A DNA stretch of 64,000 nucleotides from Cryptomeria japonica (lineage: Eukaryota; Streptophyta; Pinopsida; Cupressales; Cupressaceae). The position numbers and the translations under genes are program-made. The DNA is taken from contig NC_081411.1 of assembly GCF_030272615.1 (NCBI RefSeq), positions 153,005,971-153,069,970 on the forward strand, given 5' to 3'. The notes below the pieces were generated by a model. That model was not told where the DNA came from. It did not search any database and saw only the letters and a program-made list of their open reading frames with translations. This document shows positions 23,001-35,549 of the stretch, one piece after another; the first letter of the stretch is position 1; the number at the start of each line of letters is the position of its first letter.

Positions 23001-25540
23001 ATGTTTTAGCTTTTTCTAAGAATCACTTGGTTGTTAATTGTCAATAAATGCTTATGCAATGATTCAATAAAGTTAACAAGTATTGACAGTGTTGACCTTA
23101 TTGTTGTAGGTAGAATACTTGGTAATTGAATTTGATTATATTATAGATGCATAGTACCTAGATATATGCAATTCACTTACATACAATTATAAAAGTTAAA
23201 TTGAATAGTATGAAAAATATTTAAATTAATATGAATGAAATGTCAATTTTAACTTGATTTTTACATTAATTTAATATGAGAATATATTTATGTTCTTGTG
23301 GTTAAATGCAATTCAAATATGTTTTAAAGGTAAATTGAGTGCTAACTAAACTTTTTAATTTAAAAATTTGGTATTTGATTCATCTAAAGATAAAAATTAT
23401 GTTCCCTCATGAGTGTTATATTTTACTAAAAACTGATATCAACTCTATAAAATGAATTAAATGGATAATTTGGTATGATTTAACCATGTTGAGAATGATT
23501 TTGATATAAAATAGTATGATGATCTATATTATTGGTTGTAATTGACCTTAACTAAGAAGGGTAAATAGTAGATTTTTGTTGTGTTGCATGTGCATTTTTA
23601 TACACTCACTAATGTGAGAATAAAAGAGACATTAGAAATCCTAGCTCATACCACATCACTTAATGAATTAATGAGGTTTACTATTGTGTTAAAAAAATAT
23701 AACTATACTTGCCTTGACCACAAGTGGTTGGTACCTTGTGTATGGTCCTTATGATTTTATAAGTGGTTATATTTTGGCTAAATGTCAATTTTCATATTTA
23801 AACCTAATGTAATTAAAAACTCTATCAAATGTTTTATCTTAAAGTGCCAAACTCATATTTGTTTTTTTACCTAATTTTAAAGGTTTACAAAAAGTTAATT
23901 TCAAATATATTTTCTCTGTGTGTACCTCCAATGTTATTTCATTAAGGTAAGGTGTCCTTCAAGACATTTGTAGACTGAGGTGGAATGGTAGATTCCCCCT
24001 ATCATCCCATACTTGGAAAGAATATGGTAAATAGGCATGAATAACTCCTTAGTCAACCCCTTTTTCCATGAAAAGTGTACAAGAGGAGTACACTCCACTT
24101 GACTTGGCCATGCTTTGGAATAGTGAAATGCAAGGACAAACCTTCAATTTATGTTTTGTAAGGGGATGGATGGGTCGTATATGGGGTGTCATGTTTACAT
24201 GTGACATAACACTCCCAAATAAGCTCTCATTTTGGCTTTAAAAGAAAATTATTCCTTTCTTTTTTCTTTTCTTTTTTGTTATAGAGAAGTATAGAAAGGG
24301 ATGATGTGAAGGGTGGTGGAGAGTTTGGAGCTCTTGATGGGTTCCTTTAAAATATAAGCACATTTTGATTTTAGAGTTGAAGGTCTTAAGAGCTTAGAAT
24401 TAAGCTTCATGTGAAAGAGGAAATGAATTTTATTTTTATTAATATTTTAAATGGTGTGTCTAAGGATAGAAAGTTGAGCTCATATTATGGTGAGTTGTAA
24501 TAACATTATTTTGATTGGAGATTGTAAGAGTTTATTAATTGTATGTGTGAGCATTGAGGACAAGATCCCCTGATATGGCTAAGTGAATATGTGTGGGGAT
24601 GATTCCTCTCAATTGTGTGTATGCATTTGATGTATGTTTCATATCCTCATGTGTATGTGAGAAACAATTTCCACACTTTTTTTCAAATCATTCTCAATTG
24701 TTTCTTCTAATTGAGGTGACGCTGAGAGTCTTTTATGGAATAATGTTAACCTATTTGTTATATGAAAATTCTCTCCCCTTTGTAGTCATACACAATTTTT
24801 TCTTGGAACTTGTGGAATCCTTCATTCAAGAATCCTTCGAGGTTAAATTTTTGAAGAAAATATTATATATGAAGATTGAATTAATTTAAAAGCATCCACT
24901 CACATTACACCCATATATGTATAATTTAGATGGGAAAGATGAATGTTATAACACAAAAAATGTGTTTTTCTTGTATTCAATGTGTTAAATTAAAATGAAT
25001 ATTTAAAAATAATAATTTTTGTGTATCCTTGTACAAACATACAAGAGTTTTGTTTATTTAAAAATCTAAAAAATATGATGAACAATAAAATATATGCCTA
25101 ATGTTTGGATTATTCCCCAATGTGATACGTTATAAACAAAATTAGAGTAGTGTCATAAATAAGAATGCATAACATAAAGGTTAATAAATTTTGCAGATTC
25201 ATTTGTACCATAAGATAGATTTTCTCACATATTCATATAATATATTCTCCATACAATGAATATTCTTTATCACAAACATAGATATGCACATCACATATAC
25301 TTGTGTAGAATATGTTATGATACTTCATATTATTTTTTCTATTATTTTATTGTCATCCCATCCTTTCTTATCACGAGGTTGGATGTTCATATATTCTTCT
25401 CCTAGAATGAATAAATGCCTCTTTGTGTATCCTTGTGTCTTTACGTCCTTGAAGATATACCACATGTTGTCAGTTGTTACTTTTGTAATAATCTTTGGGT
25501 GGATATTAATCAATTCTATTTGTAGTTTTTGAACTACCAA
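20031..25540. other. AT-rich stretch without recognisable gene
   Basis: No protein family is recognised in any frame. The one structured feature found is the 73-bp tandem repeat at 22077-22290. A short TA-dinucleotide run occurs near 20785-20800. The rest is very AT-rich and may be old intergenic or unclassified transposon sequence. Confidence 0.5.
22077..22290. repeat. 73-bp tandem repeat, three copies
   Basis: Units beginning AATGGACTATTTTTTAATAC start at 22077, 22150 and 22223, giving an exact 73-base spacing. The first two copies differ at about one position. The third diverges toward its end (GGTCTCTAGTATCCC instead of GGTCCCTAGTCTCCT). Confidence 0.95.
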
Positions 25541-25650
25541 CAATAATTATTTATACATATACACACATACATATATATATTTATATACACACATGCACAT
25601 ATATATATATAAATACGTATACGTACATACATACATACATACATACATAC
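25541..25650. repeat. TA/CA microsatellite ending in an ATAC array
   Basis: Alternating TATA, CACA and TACGTA runs lead into about seven copies of the tetramer CATA at 25624-25650. The array ends exactly where the following LTR begins, so it is the flank of that insertion. Confidence 0.9.
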
Positions 25651-26867
25651 TGAAGAGGGGGAAATCTAAAGCCTAACGGTTAGTGTATAAACCAAATAAA
25701 ACACAAAATAATGCATTCAAATACACAAATAAACCAGTATACCTTAGCTTCTACTCTTCCTCCAATTGAGCTTGATGAATAGAGACGCCCTTGTTGCTCT
25801 ACTTGATCTGATTGAGCTTGATGAAGTAGAGGCACCCTTGTTTCGCTACTTGATTTTCTCCTTTGATCGTGGGTTGCGGATTTCTCTCCACTACACAACA
25901 AGATTGGATTTGGATTGGACTTGAATGATGATGATGGATGAGAGGGATTTGGCTTAGATGAGGGAATATTTGGGAATTATGATGGAATGATGGATGATTT
26001 TAGATCTCAAATGGATAAAAAGTGGATGATTTGTGAGGAGATGAGACTCCAATTTATAGATTTGAGAAGGCCAAAATGGAGGGCCAAGATTGATTTCGAG
26101 ATGGAGGGATAGGATTGAAAGAAAATGGGAGAGAGGATTGAGAGGACAAGGTGTGGGATCCAAGAGATATGCCATAAAGGCATTTCTTGTCTCCACACCT
26201 CTCAAGGTACATGGGGAAGAGCTCCCAAATACATTGGGTAGAGAAAATGAATATAAAATTCCTTTAGGTAAGGGAGAAGGAGTTAAAAATTCCAAAATAA
26301 GAGGATGTGTGGGAAGACTAAATGAGAAAAGGAATTAAAAATTCCTTGGGAAGAGGATGCATAGAGAGATTCAACGAATTTGAATTTTCTTGAAAGGATC
26401 AAAGTTGACCCTTAGGGATGTGCAAATTATTAAGGGGATTGGTTAGGTAGGTTAATGAGTGATTAGAGTGCAAATGGGAAAGTTAGGAGGATGTGACATG
26501 AGGAGAGAGAATGAGTGGAGGAATTTAAAATTGAGGAATAATGATAATCATGCTTAAAGGTAATTAATTGGGCTAGATGAGGATTAAGAAAAGTGATTTG
26601 TAGGAATCACATGATTAGCTTAGTTAACTAAAATTAATTAACTAAGTAGGGTTTAGAATAAATAAATGATTTTTGAAATGATTTTTTTAGAAGAATGGGA
26701 AATAATTAATTTATTGATAAATTAATTATAAGGTCATCATGAAAAAATTGATTAAATAAGATTTAATCAATTTTAAGAGGAAGAGGACTAACACAATTAA
26801 TTAAATTAATTATGTTGAAAGGCATAAATTCATTAAATATTAATTTAATTAATTTTAGGCATCTACA
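25651..26867 (-). repeat. Gypsy-like LTR, 3' LTR of a minus-strand element
   Basis: On the minus strand the repeat begins TGTAGATGCCTAAAATTAATT at 26867 and ends CCCCCTCTTCA at 25651. Directly before it on the minus strand is a polypurine tract (26868-26882), so this is a 3' LTR with internal sequence to its right. No partner LTR was found within the window. The superfamily assignment rests only on LTR style and tract, so it is tentative. Confidence 0.6.
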
Positions 26868-26882
26868 TTTTGTCCCTCTTTT
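26868..26882 (-). other. Polypurine tract beside the Gypsy-like LTR
   Basis: The minus strand reads AAAAGAGGGACAAAA immediately followed by the LTR start TGTAGATGCC, the expected plus-strand primer layout. Confidence 0.65.
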
Positions 26883-27040
26883 ATATAGCATCATAAAGTG
26901 ATGTTATATCAAAGAAGAATAAGACATAGTGGATAGAAAGGATAAGGACTAGTAGCATGATGCCCCATTCATAGGCGAGATGAGGAAGTATGACGAGGAG
27001 GTAGTGGTATGCCCCCTCGAGAGGACATGCAGGTTCTAAG

Positions 27041-28087
27041 TGTGATGCTAAAAATGTGGTATATAGAAGGCATACACATATAATGAGACAATAAAATGTA
27101 ATTGAAAAGCTTAATTAAAAACTAGATTAGAAATGCAAACCATAAGCCTTCCTTGAAATGTCCCATTTTCCTCTATTCTTGGGGACCTTGAAGGTGTTGG
27201 ATTTATTGGCTTTCAGCGGAGCAATGACCTCCAAAGTGGCAGCTCAAGAGTTGAGTAGCTATTTGATCATGATTGACTATGGAGATGATATGAAATGCAT
27301 GATTTAAGAAACTAGATTAACATGCTATGATTAATCCAAAAGCTAATTGCTAGATAATTGATATGAAAATTTCCTATAGTAATGATGCTAAGAATATGAA
27401 TGCAATGGATCCTTATTTCTCCAAAATGGGGGATATTTATAGGAATTCCAAGGCCAAAGCTGAGGTGGCGGGAATTGACGGTCCAAATTTGATCTGAAGA
27501 TATCAAGGGCCAAGATTGAGGAAGTTGGAGAAGAGGTTGGAGGAAGGGACACTTGTCATCTCTATGGTGACAAGTGTCAAGGAGCCTTGCTCATGAGAGG
27601 GCAAGTGTCCAAGGGAGGAGACATGTGGTAAAAGTGCCATGTGTCTCAAGGGGAGAATATCCACACCATAGGAGGTTAGGATGTGCAAGATAGGATAAGG
27701 TTTAGTTAAACCTAGGATTAGGTGGAATGGGTTAGGCTAGGGGATGGTTAGGTTAGGTGGTTAAAAGTTAGGAGCCATGTGCTCATTTGAATTGAGAAAT
27801 TCAAATAATTGGAAAATGATAATTAATCTCAACAAACTTGAGTTTGTTAATCTTAATTAGGGATTAGAAGAATTGATTTATATGAGGGGACATTAATTAA
27901 TTTAGAATTAATTAATCAAAGGGGGATATGAAATGAACTATATAAATAAATCATGTAGATTTATTTACTAGTAGATGAATAGATAAATTAATTAAATTGC
28001 TTGTGAATCCAATTAATTGGGAAGGGGAATTAATCAAATAACTGCGTATTTAATTAACTATCTTCAGACCATTTTTAGGTGTATACA
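27041..28087 (-). mobile_element. Solo LTR, Gypsy-like family 2
   Basis: It is 1,047 bp, starting TGTGATGC and ending GGTGTATACA, with duplication CTAAG at 27036-27040 and 28088-28092. It resembles 49712-50783 over most of its length: shared are GATCTGAAGATATCAA, the GGTGACAAGTGTC repeats, CTTTGCTCATGAGAGGG-like sequence and the terminal CAGACCATTTTTAGGTGT. It interrupts internal sequence of the element whose LTR lies at 25651-26867. Confidence 0.9.
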
Positions 28088-28092
28088 CTAAG

Positions 28093-30385
28093 AACACGGG
28101 TGTGCTCTCGAAATGGACTAGAGGACTAGAGGAAAAGGATTTAAGGATGATGAAGGGGTAATGAATTAATTGGAGTCTCCAATACAAATGTATGAAATGA
28201 GATGAATGAATGAAATGAAGTAAGTGGATGAGATTTCTTGTTGTGTAGATGTAGCAAACCTATTTTTGATTTTGCCACATATTATTTACGCCGCCAATTA
28301 TAGGAATTAGGATGTTGTGAATAATCAATGTGTGGACTAGACTTTCAGACAATAGGTATCTCAATGCACACAAGTTCACAAACATCGATGATGGTGTAGA
28401 TACGAGACTGTTGGATCATACAAGAGAAACCATCAAACATGCCATACCACAAAAACTATGCCCCATTATACAACAACTAAGATATAGCAAGATATAGGAT
28501 GATCAAGGCAACCTTGAACAAGTATAGTTCTGGGAAACAAGATAAAAAATCAAAGCGAAAAACCCAATCATGCAAACAACATGCACATGACCAACTGATA
28601 TCTCTTGCCAAGAATAGGACATGGATTTGGATAGATCGCCAAACATGGGAAGGATACATCCTGATGGGCAGGTAATGGATTTGGGTAAACTGCCAGACAT
28701 GGGAAGGATGCATCCTGATGAGCAAGATTTGGATAGACTGATGGGAGACAACAGATAAGTTGGTTGTGCAGGGTCTGCAGATGGGCAAATTTCCACGTGG
28801 ATTTGATTAGAATAGTATGGATGGGTGTTTGGATTATGTGCAAGTCTAATATGTTGAAGAATTAGGAGATTATAAATATTTCATAGATATAAATATATTT
28901 GTAAAATATCCAAAGTATTGTTGGACTCCTCAAAACTTCAATTGCAAATGCAACCTTTATATGAAGTTTCCCTTTGGGAATCGAAGGATTTTCATCTTCC
29001 ATTATCTAGGAAACCAATGGAGTTTCATCCACTAATATATAGAACCTAAGAGTTTTCATCCTTAGAATCAATTTTTGGACATTGGTGGTCAAACTATGAC
29101 TATTTACGATTAGGTTTTATTTGATATTTTGGAAAAAGATGTAAATTTGATGAAGCCACCTATAATAAATATTGGTCAAAGTCATAGCATGGGGGTCTAC
29201 AATATTTGGTAGGATTTCAAAATTTTCCTCTAATTTATTATATTTAAATTTAGCTCATTAATGGTTCTTGGATCATCCATGATGGTAGGTGAAATCATTT
29301 GTTTAAAAAATGGGGGGCCACAAAATGTATGCTTAAAAGATGCAATAATAATATGGAATGAGGAATCAAGAGTAAGGATGTTATTCAAATGTATTTTAAT
29401 TTAGTATGTTAGAAGTATTTTCACCTAAGGTTTGAAGTCTATGCCTAGGGAAATGGGATGCATGAATTTTCAAAAGCCTAGGAATGACAAGTGGTGGGAC
29501 AATGAGAATAAATATTTAGAGATACTTGATATATAAGGGATTAGGTTTTAAGATGAGGATGCAAATTATTCTTAAGGGAGGAGGTTTATATTTGAAGATA
29601 TCTGATGCAAGAGGGAGTGGGGAATAGGTGTTGGTGATACTTGATGTAGGAAGGAGATGGGGTCATGCTTCAAAGATGTTTTCTACTAGAGGTAGAAAGA
29701 AGTGAGATTTAAATTTATTCGATGTTGGTGGGAGAGGGGATTCAAAGTTGGAAATACCTAATGTAGGAAGATGCAAGTATTTTAGGCTTTCAAAATATTG
29801 GATATAAGGAGTAAGGATTAAACTTCATATATACCCAATATAGAAGATATCAAGGATTAAGGTTTTGACATATCTAATATCAATGGGAATTAGGTATGTG
29901 TTATACTTGATAATATAATAAGAAAAAGGGAAACCTAGAAGTTTACATACTTGAGAGTGATGAAGGGTTAGGAATCAATGTGCAATGATCCCAGTTACCT
30001 CATACATTTTTGGTATGACAATAGGGAAAATATTGAGGGATTAAAATATAGTAAAGGTTAAGAATTAAGATTATCAAATCCTATAGAAGTAGACAAAATG
30101 AGGAAGAAAAACTTTAGAAGTGTATGAGTAATATTATCTACAATAGGAGTATGGATAAATATTTTTGGTTTCAAGATACTAGATACCTTTAGAGCATGTT
30201 AGGAAAATTTTGGGGCTCCCATGATAGAGAGGAGGTTGGAACTAGAGAATATTTGATACCTTATATCCTTTATACCATAGGTATCAAGGATTAAGGTGAG
30301 TAATTTCGTCAAATAGTTTGTAAGAACAAATTTCAAATGAGATAATAAATTGAGAAAAATGATGAACGGAATAAAGAAATGAGAT
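28093..30385. other. No gene seen; probable element interior and flank
   Basis: No recognisable protein is found. The open frames near 28477-28843 are produced by a local duplication (28621-28745). The left part may be interior sequence of the Gypsy-like element. The right end abuts copia B and continues at 54349 on its far side. Confidence 0.45.
28621..28745. repeat. 54-bp imperfect tandem duplication
   Basis: Two units beginning ATGGATTTGG, at 28621 and 28675, share CAAACATGGGAAGGAT and CATCCTGATG with scattered changes. A third partial unit starts near 28729. Confidence 0.85.
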
Positions 30386-30780
30386 TGAATTGTTGAATAT
30401 GAATATCTGGGCAACTGAGAGCGGGGGGGGGCGGGTGAATCAATTGACAACAAATTTAACAATTTTAACCTTAATGCATAGATCTAGAATTGTAGACACC
30501 TAAAAATGGTCAACGCTTGCGGAGTCATACTTTAACATTTGCGCATTGCCTCATTTTAGGTTTTTGCATCGCATTAACATTTCTCCTATGATTCGCACTT
30601 GGTCTTTATCATTTGCGAACATCGAGTCATTCCTCTACATTCTTCATTCGTCTCGCTCTCAAATTTGGTCTTGTCGACAACGCTCTCCAGTCAAGATTTT
30701 GATCGATTTTATCCTGTCACATCAATGTGCGTGCTAATTTGTCATCATTTTGGACATCGTCAATCCTAATTAGGGTTTTG

Positions 30781-31040
30781 TCCTCTTATCAATCTTGTCC
30801 ATTTGTCATCAATCCTTATCATTTTCAATTTTGTCATTTTGCGATCGATTTGTCATCGATTGTTGTCATGTTTAATCTTGTCATTTTGCGATCAATTTGT
30901 CATCGATCATGGTCATTTTCAATCCCGTCGTCTTGCAATCTATTTTGTCATCGATCCTTGTCTTCTTGTCAATTTTGTCATCTTGCGATAAATTTATCAT
31001 CAATCGTTGTCTGTCTCAATTATGTCAATTTGGATCAATT
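30781..31040. repeat. 47-50-bp tandem array within the solo LTR
   Basis: About five diverged units contain TCATTTTGCGATC(G/A)ATTTGTCATCGAT. Unit starts lie near 30786, 30834, 30881, 30928 and 30978. The overlapping open frames at 30727-31184 are a by-product of this array and not genes. Confidence 0.85.
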
Positions 31041-31436
31041 AGTCATTGTTCCTCGTCAATTGGCGCATTTATCAATCAAATCATTTATCACATTGGTCCT
31101 TTGTTAATCAGAATCATGACCGAGTCAATTATCTTTCATCAAGACCTAATTCATCTTCTAGGGTTTTGTGATTTAATCATTTAACCTTGTTTGTCATTTC
31201 TCTCTCTAGGATTAATAATTTATTTATTTATCCTAGGTCTTCTTGTCACAATTAAATGTTCATTTAATTGGCTAATTATTCCTCTTTGTGAATTAATTAA
31301 TAAATGAAAGATTATTAATTAATTTACCTAATTTCTAATTTTCATCAATTCCTAATTTCTTAATTCCTCTTTTTCTAATTTTCTAATTTTTTTTAATTTC
31401 CTCCTATTTCTCTCCTAAATTCATGGAAATGACATG

Positions 31437-31570
31437 TCAATTTGTCATAATTTGTCATAATTGACAATCAATCAATTTTTGACATAGAAGTTTGTCATAA
31501 TTTGTCATAAATTACCAATCAATCAATTTTGCATAGAAAGTGCATAATTTGTCATAATTGACATAGTTGA
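31437..31570. repeat. AATTTGTCATAATTTGTCAT tandem repeat
   Basis: Two and a half copies of an approximately 60-bp unit combine doubled TTTGTCATAA with ACCAATCAATCAATTTT and CATAGAAAGT. They lie within the same solo LTR. Confidence 0.8.
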
Positions 31571-32801
31571 TTTGTAATTTCCATTTGAATTGAATCATGC
31601 TAATTTGATCATCTCTCTAATTCTTCTATAAATTGGATGAATTTCTTCAATCAAATCCCCTAATCAGATTATCGAATTTCTAATCAGTCACATTTCGAGT
31701 ACTCTTGATCAATTATCTTGTCTACTTGCTTTCAATCATGTGTGTGCACTTGTAGGCGAGATTCACAACCAAACTATTTGAAGAGGAAAGACGAACAATG
31801 GAGCCGCATGAAGGAAGCATTCATATCCACATATGGTTTGCATAGTATTTACTTTTGAATGTTTCATTTTCATGTCTTTATTGAGTGTGTTTAGGATAGA
31901 TCATTGCATTTTAGTTTTCATGATTGAGCTAGATTAGTTTTTATATTGTTTGTGATGATTCCTAATTTCCTATGCTACAAGAATATTAAGGAGAATTAAC
32001 AAAATTAGGAAACACATGCAAAAGTCAGATTAGACACAAGAGACACTAGAATTTATGTGGAAAACCTAAGAAGGGAAAAACCATGAAGAATTATAATTCT
32101 CAAGTTAAGGTGACACCGGTTAAGGTGATTTTTACAATGGGTGACTCACTACCAAAGTGCTCGTTGCAGGTGGGCTCACTGCCCTAAGAGGCTCACTACC
32201 AATATGCTTATTATATATGGGCTCATTGTCAAAGAAGAAAGAAAGAAAAAGAGAATCTACCATAAGAGAAACACAGTCTGTACTGCCATAACTACTTATG
32301 GTAAATATCTCACACAGTCACTAGATTCCTTCAATCTCACATGTCTTCAACACAAAAATCCATATCTTGAATCATCAAATCAATCTCCAATATATACTAT
32401 CTCTAGAAATTATAATTCTCAATGTCGGATGAGACAGGGATCTAAAATAGGTCTCCACTAAACATTCTAGTGTTGGCAAGGAATGAAAATTGAACCATAT
32501 CACACCGTTCCTCCTCGAACATATCAACATGCTACATACATCACCAAGGCTGGACCTAAAGTGCATCCGCGCATTATGCAATCTCAATATCCAGTCTAAG
32601 GCCTCGAGATTCAGATTACGCCAGACCCAAATATAATACATAAAAATATCTTCCGAGATACCAAACACATCTGGTGAAACCGAGAAACCTTCAAGCGCAC
32701 AATATGCCTAAATTGAACACTCTTGCTCATCATACCACATCTTGACTTAATCCAGACCAAAGGATTTCACATCAATGACAACACATGATGCAATGCTAAC
32801 A

Positions 32802-33030
32802 ATCTCTCCCTTTGTCATTGATGGCAACATCCATCGACAATAATCAATGAAAGATCATCATTGAGTGCACAACCATCTCTCTCTCCTCCTTTGACAACAA
32901 TGACAAAGATGGTAATAAATCCCCCTGAGAAACTCATTCTTGCTCCTCCTGAGAGGAAGCACATCAACATCAATCTAGAAATGAATGTACATGCTACTCA
33001 CTAGACCAATGAACACCTGAAATGCACATT
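32802..33030 (-). other. 3' untranslated region and polypurine tracts of copia B
   Basis: The minus strand shows AAAGGGAGAGAT touching the LTR (32802-32813), and further purine blocks near 32876-32890, 32920-32930 and 32943-32955. The layout parallels copia A and D. Confidence 0.7.
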
Positions 33031-33870
33031 AGTTGAAACTGGTAGGGGATAAAACCCCTAACTTCTATGAAAGATACTCAAAAGTATCTTTGCATAATTC
33101 CTTTGTGAAAATATCTGCAATTTTCTCCTTTGTGGGCATATACTCAAGCCTGACCTCATTATCTAGAACTTTATCCCTCAAGAAGTGATACTTAATAGAT
33201 ATATGCTTTATTTTGGAATGTTCTACCAGATTCTTGGAAATGTTTATTGCATTAGTATTATCACGCATGATTGGAATTGGGTTATAAAATTTCACACCAA
33301 TGTTCTTCAAAGTTTGTTTCATCGATAAAATCTGAGTGCAACGAGAAGATGTTGCAATGTACTCTTCTTTTGCTATAGATCAGGACACAAAATCTTGCTT
33401 TTTACTTGACCACATGTCTAACTGGGAGCCAAGAAAGAATGCTCCCCCACTTGTTCTTTTTCTATCATCAACACATCTAGCCCAATATGCATCTATGTAA
33501 GTTGTGAGGTTAAAATCTAAATTTTTGGGATACCATAGATGAAACTCTTTTGTACCTTTAAGATATCTAAAAATCCTTTTTACTGCCACAACATATGATT
33601 CCTTTTGTTCTTGTTGAAACCTTGTTGCCAAACATACTACATACATGATATCCAGTCTGGTAGCAGTCAGATATAACAGTCCTCTAATCATTGACCTATA
33701 CCGACTTGCATCTGCCTTTGGTAATTTATCATCCTTAGTTAACTTGCATCCGGTAGTCATAGGTGTACATACCATTTTGGAATTCTCCATCCCAAACTTC
33801 TTCAATATTTCTTTGACAGACTTAGACTAAGAAATGAAAAATCCTTTATCATTCTAAATAACTTGCAATC
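33031..33870 (-). pseudogene. Copia B end of RT and RNase H
   Basis: Reading down from 33870 the frame gives QV-I-stop-NDKGFFIS, SVKEILKKFGMENSKMV, YRSMIRGLLYLTATRLDI, VKRIFRYLKGT and then RNase H. RNase H has TYIDAYWARCVDDRKRTSGG (catalytic TDADWAG altered), MRDNTNAINISKN and IADIFTKELCKDTFEYLS. Nonsense codons at CAG or TGG-like positions are the only breaks over 33065-33805. The upstream half of RT lies at 49151-49711, beyond element G. Removing G and one CAATC rejoins FILGL to QVIQ in frame. Confidence 0.88.
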
Positions 33871-33962
33871 TATTAGCCCCCCCTACAATTTTCCATTTTT
33901 AATGATCAATCTCGCAGGTTTCCTTATGGTGTCTTTATTTCTTTTGGGTCTTTTTGTACTCC

Positions 33963-35478
33963 TGTTGGAATTATGTGAACTGGTATGAGGACATAATGAC
34001 ATTGTATATTTTCATTGATGTCAATATGCTGAAGAGGTGAGAACCTACATATGAGAACCAATATAACACTGTGAACTGGCATTTGTGCCAAAGTGAAGTG
34101 GTGTGCTTGTTCAAGGTGAACCGACATATGGTTATGGGAACCAACACATGGAAGTGTTGTATGACTACCAGTTGGTAGTCTCAACTTTAGGGTTTCTGGT
34201 TGAAGTGCTTCAAGGCTGTGTGGCTCAACCGGTGACATTTTGTGATGAGTTAGAATTGTAATGAAGAACAGATCATGTTGCCACATCAGCCTTGTGCGCG
34301 TGAAGGATCTTGCATGAAGGAGATTGTTCCTATCTACCTCGGGAATGTGCGAAGTCTATAAAATGGTGATAACATGTGATGGGTTATCAGTCGCCATAAA
34401 ATTAGTGGAAATGGATGATGGAGAATGTCTTGAGATTGGATCAAGAACTGTTGCATTTAATGCAGCGTGCTCAATGGTTAGGATTGAACCATTTGAATTA
34501 CTTAACCTAACAGGTTTAGGGTTTAGGGTTTATGCTACCAACCTATCTTTTTTTCTATAAGGTTGATGTTGTGTCTCTTTCTGAGGTTGTTGGCAAAAGT
34601 TGTGTATGTGTATCCAAGAGAAGGGATACGTGATTCTTGCTAGATCAAAAAGGAAAGAAGTGATACCTGCTGAGTGTAAGTGCAGAAGGTGAAGAGGAGC
34701 TTAAGAGGATTTGCATTGGCATTGAGTGCTATTACCAGATCATTGTAATACCTATTGATCTCTAACCACCTCAACATTTGGAAAATCCCTTAACAAGGTA
34801 GCCTTAACCGGCTTGCTGTAAATCCTTTAACAGGGTAATTCAAAGCTACTGAGTTTGAAATCCTTTAGCTATTGAGTTCTTGAAATCCTCTAACAAAGTA
34901 ACCTTTAACAGTGTTTAACCCTTAACCAGGTATTGTAGCCATCCCTTAATCAGGCGATCTCTAACAGGATCGGTTCCTAGCAGAACCTATTGTAATGTCT
35001 CTAATAGGACAAGGCTCCTAACAGAGCGGACTTCTAAAGAGTTCAAAAATAGCTTGTGGGTATTCATCCCCATCGTGGTTTTTTCCAGTTGGGTTTCCAC
35101 GTGAAAAATATGTGTGTCATGTGTGATGCTTTGCTATTGTCTGTCAAGCATATGATGGTTCTATGTTTTATGCCTGTCAATAAAACATGTTGAACTAGCT
35201 GTTATTATGATCTGATGATAGATTACCTGTTTATGCATAAGGGTGAAATGGTAGGGTAGTCCTGAGTTGAGTAAAAAGCTAAGTGAGTAACTAGTTAATG
35301 CTTGTTCCAGTTAGTCTTAGCTTTATCAGTTGCACTCTGTTTCAAACCAGTGTCTCTGTTCGCCAGTCATTTGGAGTGTCTGTTGTCAGACCGGTTTAGG
35401 ATTGTATTTTTGTCTGTACTGATTCACCCCCCCCTCTCAGTACTAGGTTAGTACTATCATTTCATCATTGAGTTATCA
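33963..35478 (+). repeat. 5' LTR of copia C
   Basis: 1,516 bp, TGTTGGAATT...GAGTTATCA. It carries a cluster of short AACAGGGTA/CCTAACAG motifs at about 34790-35040 and the pyrimidine run TTCACCCCCCCCTCTCAG near 35422-35440. Confidence 0.95.
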
Positions 35479-35480
35479 AT

Positions 35481-35492
35481 TGGTATCAAACC
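35481..35492 (+). other. Primer-binding site of copia C
   Basis: TGGTATCAAACC lies two bases after the LTR. It matches the initiator-Met tRNA site for its first eight bases and then diverges. Confidence 0.75.
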
Positions 35493-35549
35493 GTCCTTCA
35501 GGTCCTTTGTGTTATAAGCTTAACCTCTTGAGTTAAAGATCCTAGTCAA

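Larger units (their letters stand above)
30491..31979 (+). mobile_element. Solo LTR, Gypsy-like family 2 relative, in copia B LTR
   Basis: It is 1,489 bp, TGTAGACACC...CTATGCTACA, with duplication AGAAT at 30486-30490 and 31980-31984. The opening ACACCTAAAAATGGTC is shared, in reverse orientation, with the ends of 27041-28087 and 49712-50783. The body differs and holds two tandem arrays, so it is a related but distinct family. Confidence 0.88.
30391..32801 (-). repeat. 3' LTR of copia B, split by a solo LTR
   Basis: The outer pieces 30391-30490 and 31980-32801 match the 924-bp LTR at 53420-54343, including GAATCAATTGACAACAAATT and the Cys/His-free repeats GGCTCACTACCAA. The middle 30491-31979 is flanked by AGAAT and is foreign. 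Confidence 0.9.

Noticed and set aside
28477-28843. Three overlapping minus-strand frames with a repeated Ser-His-Val-Trp pattern
   Set aside because: The pattern comes from the 54-bp tandem duplication. There is no protein family, and all three frames are open to a similar extent.
30727-31184. Overlapping plus-strand frames with repeated Ser/Ile/Phe-rich segments
   Set aside because: They are created by the 47-50-bp tandem array inside a solo LTR and appear in more than one frame, as repeats whose length is not a multiple of three do.
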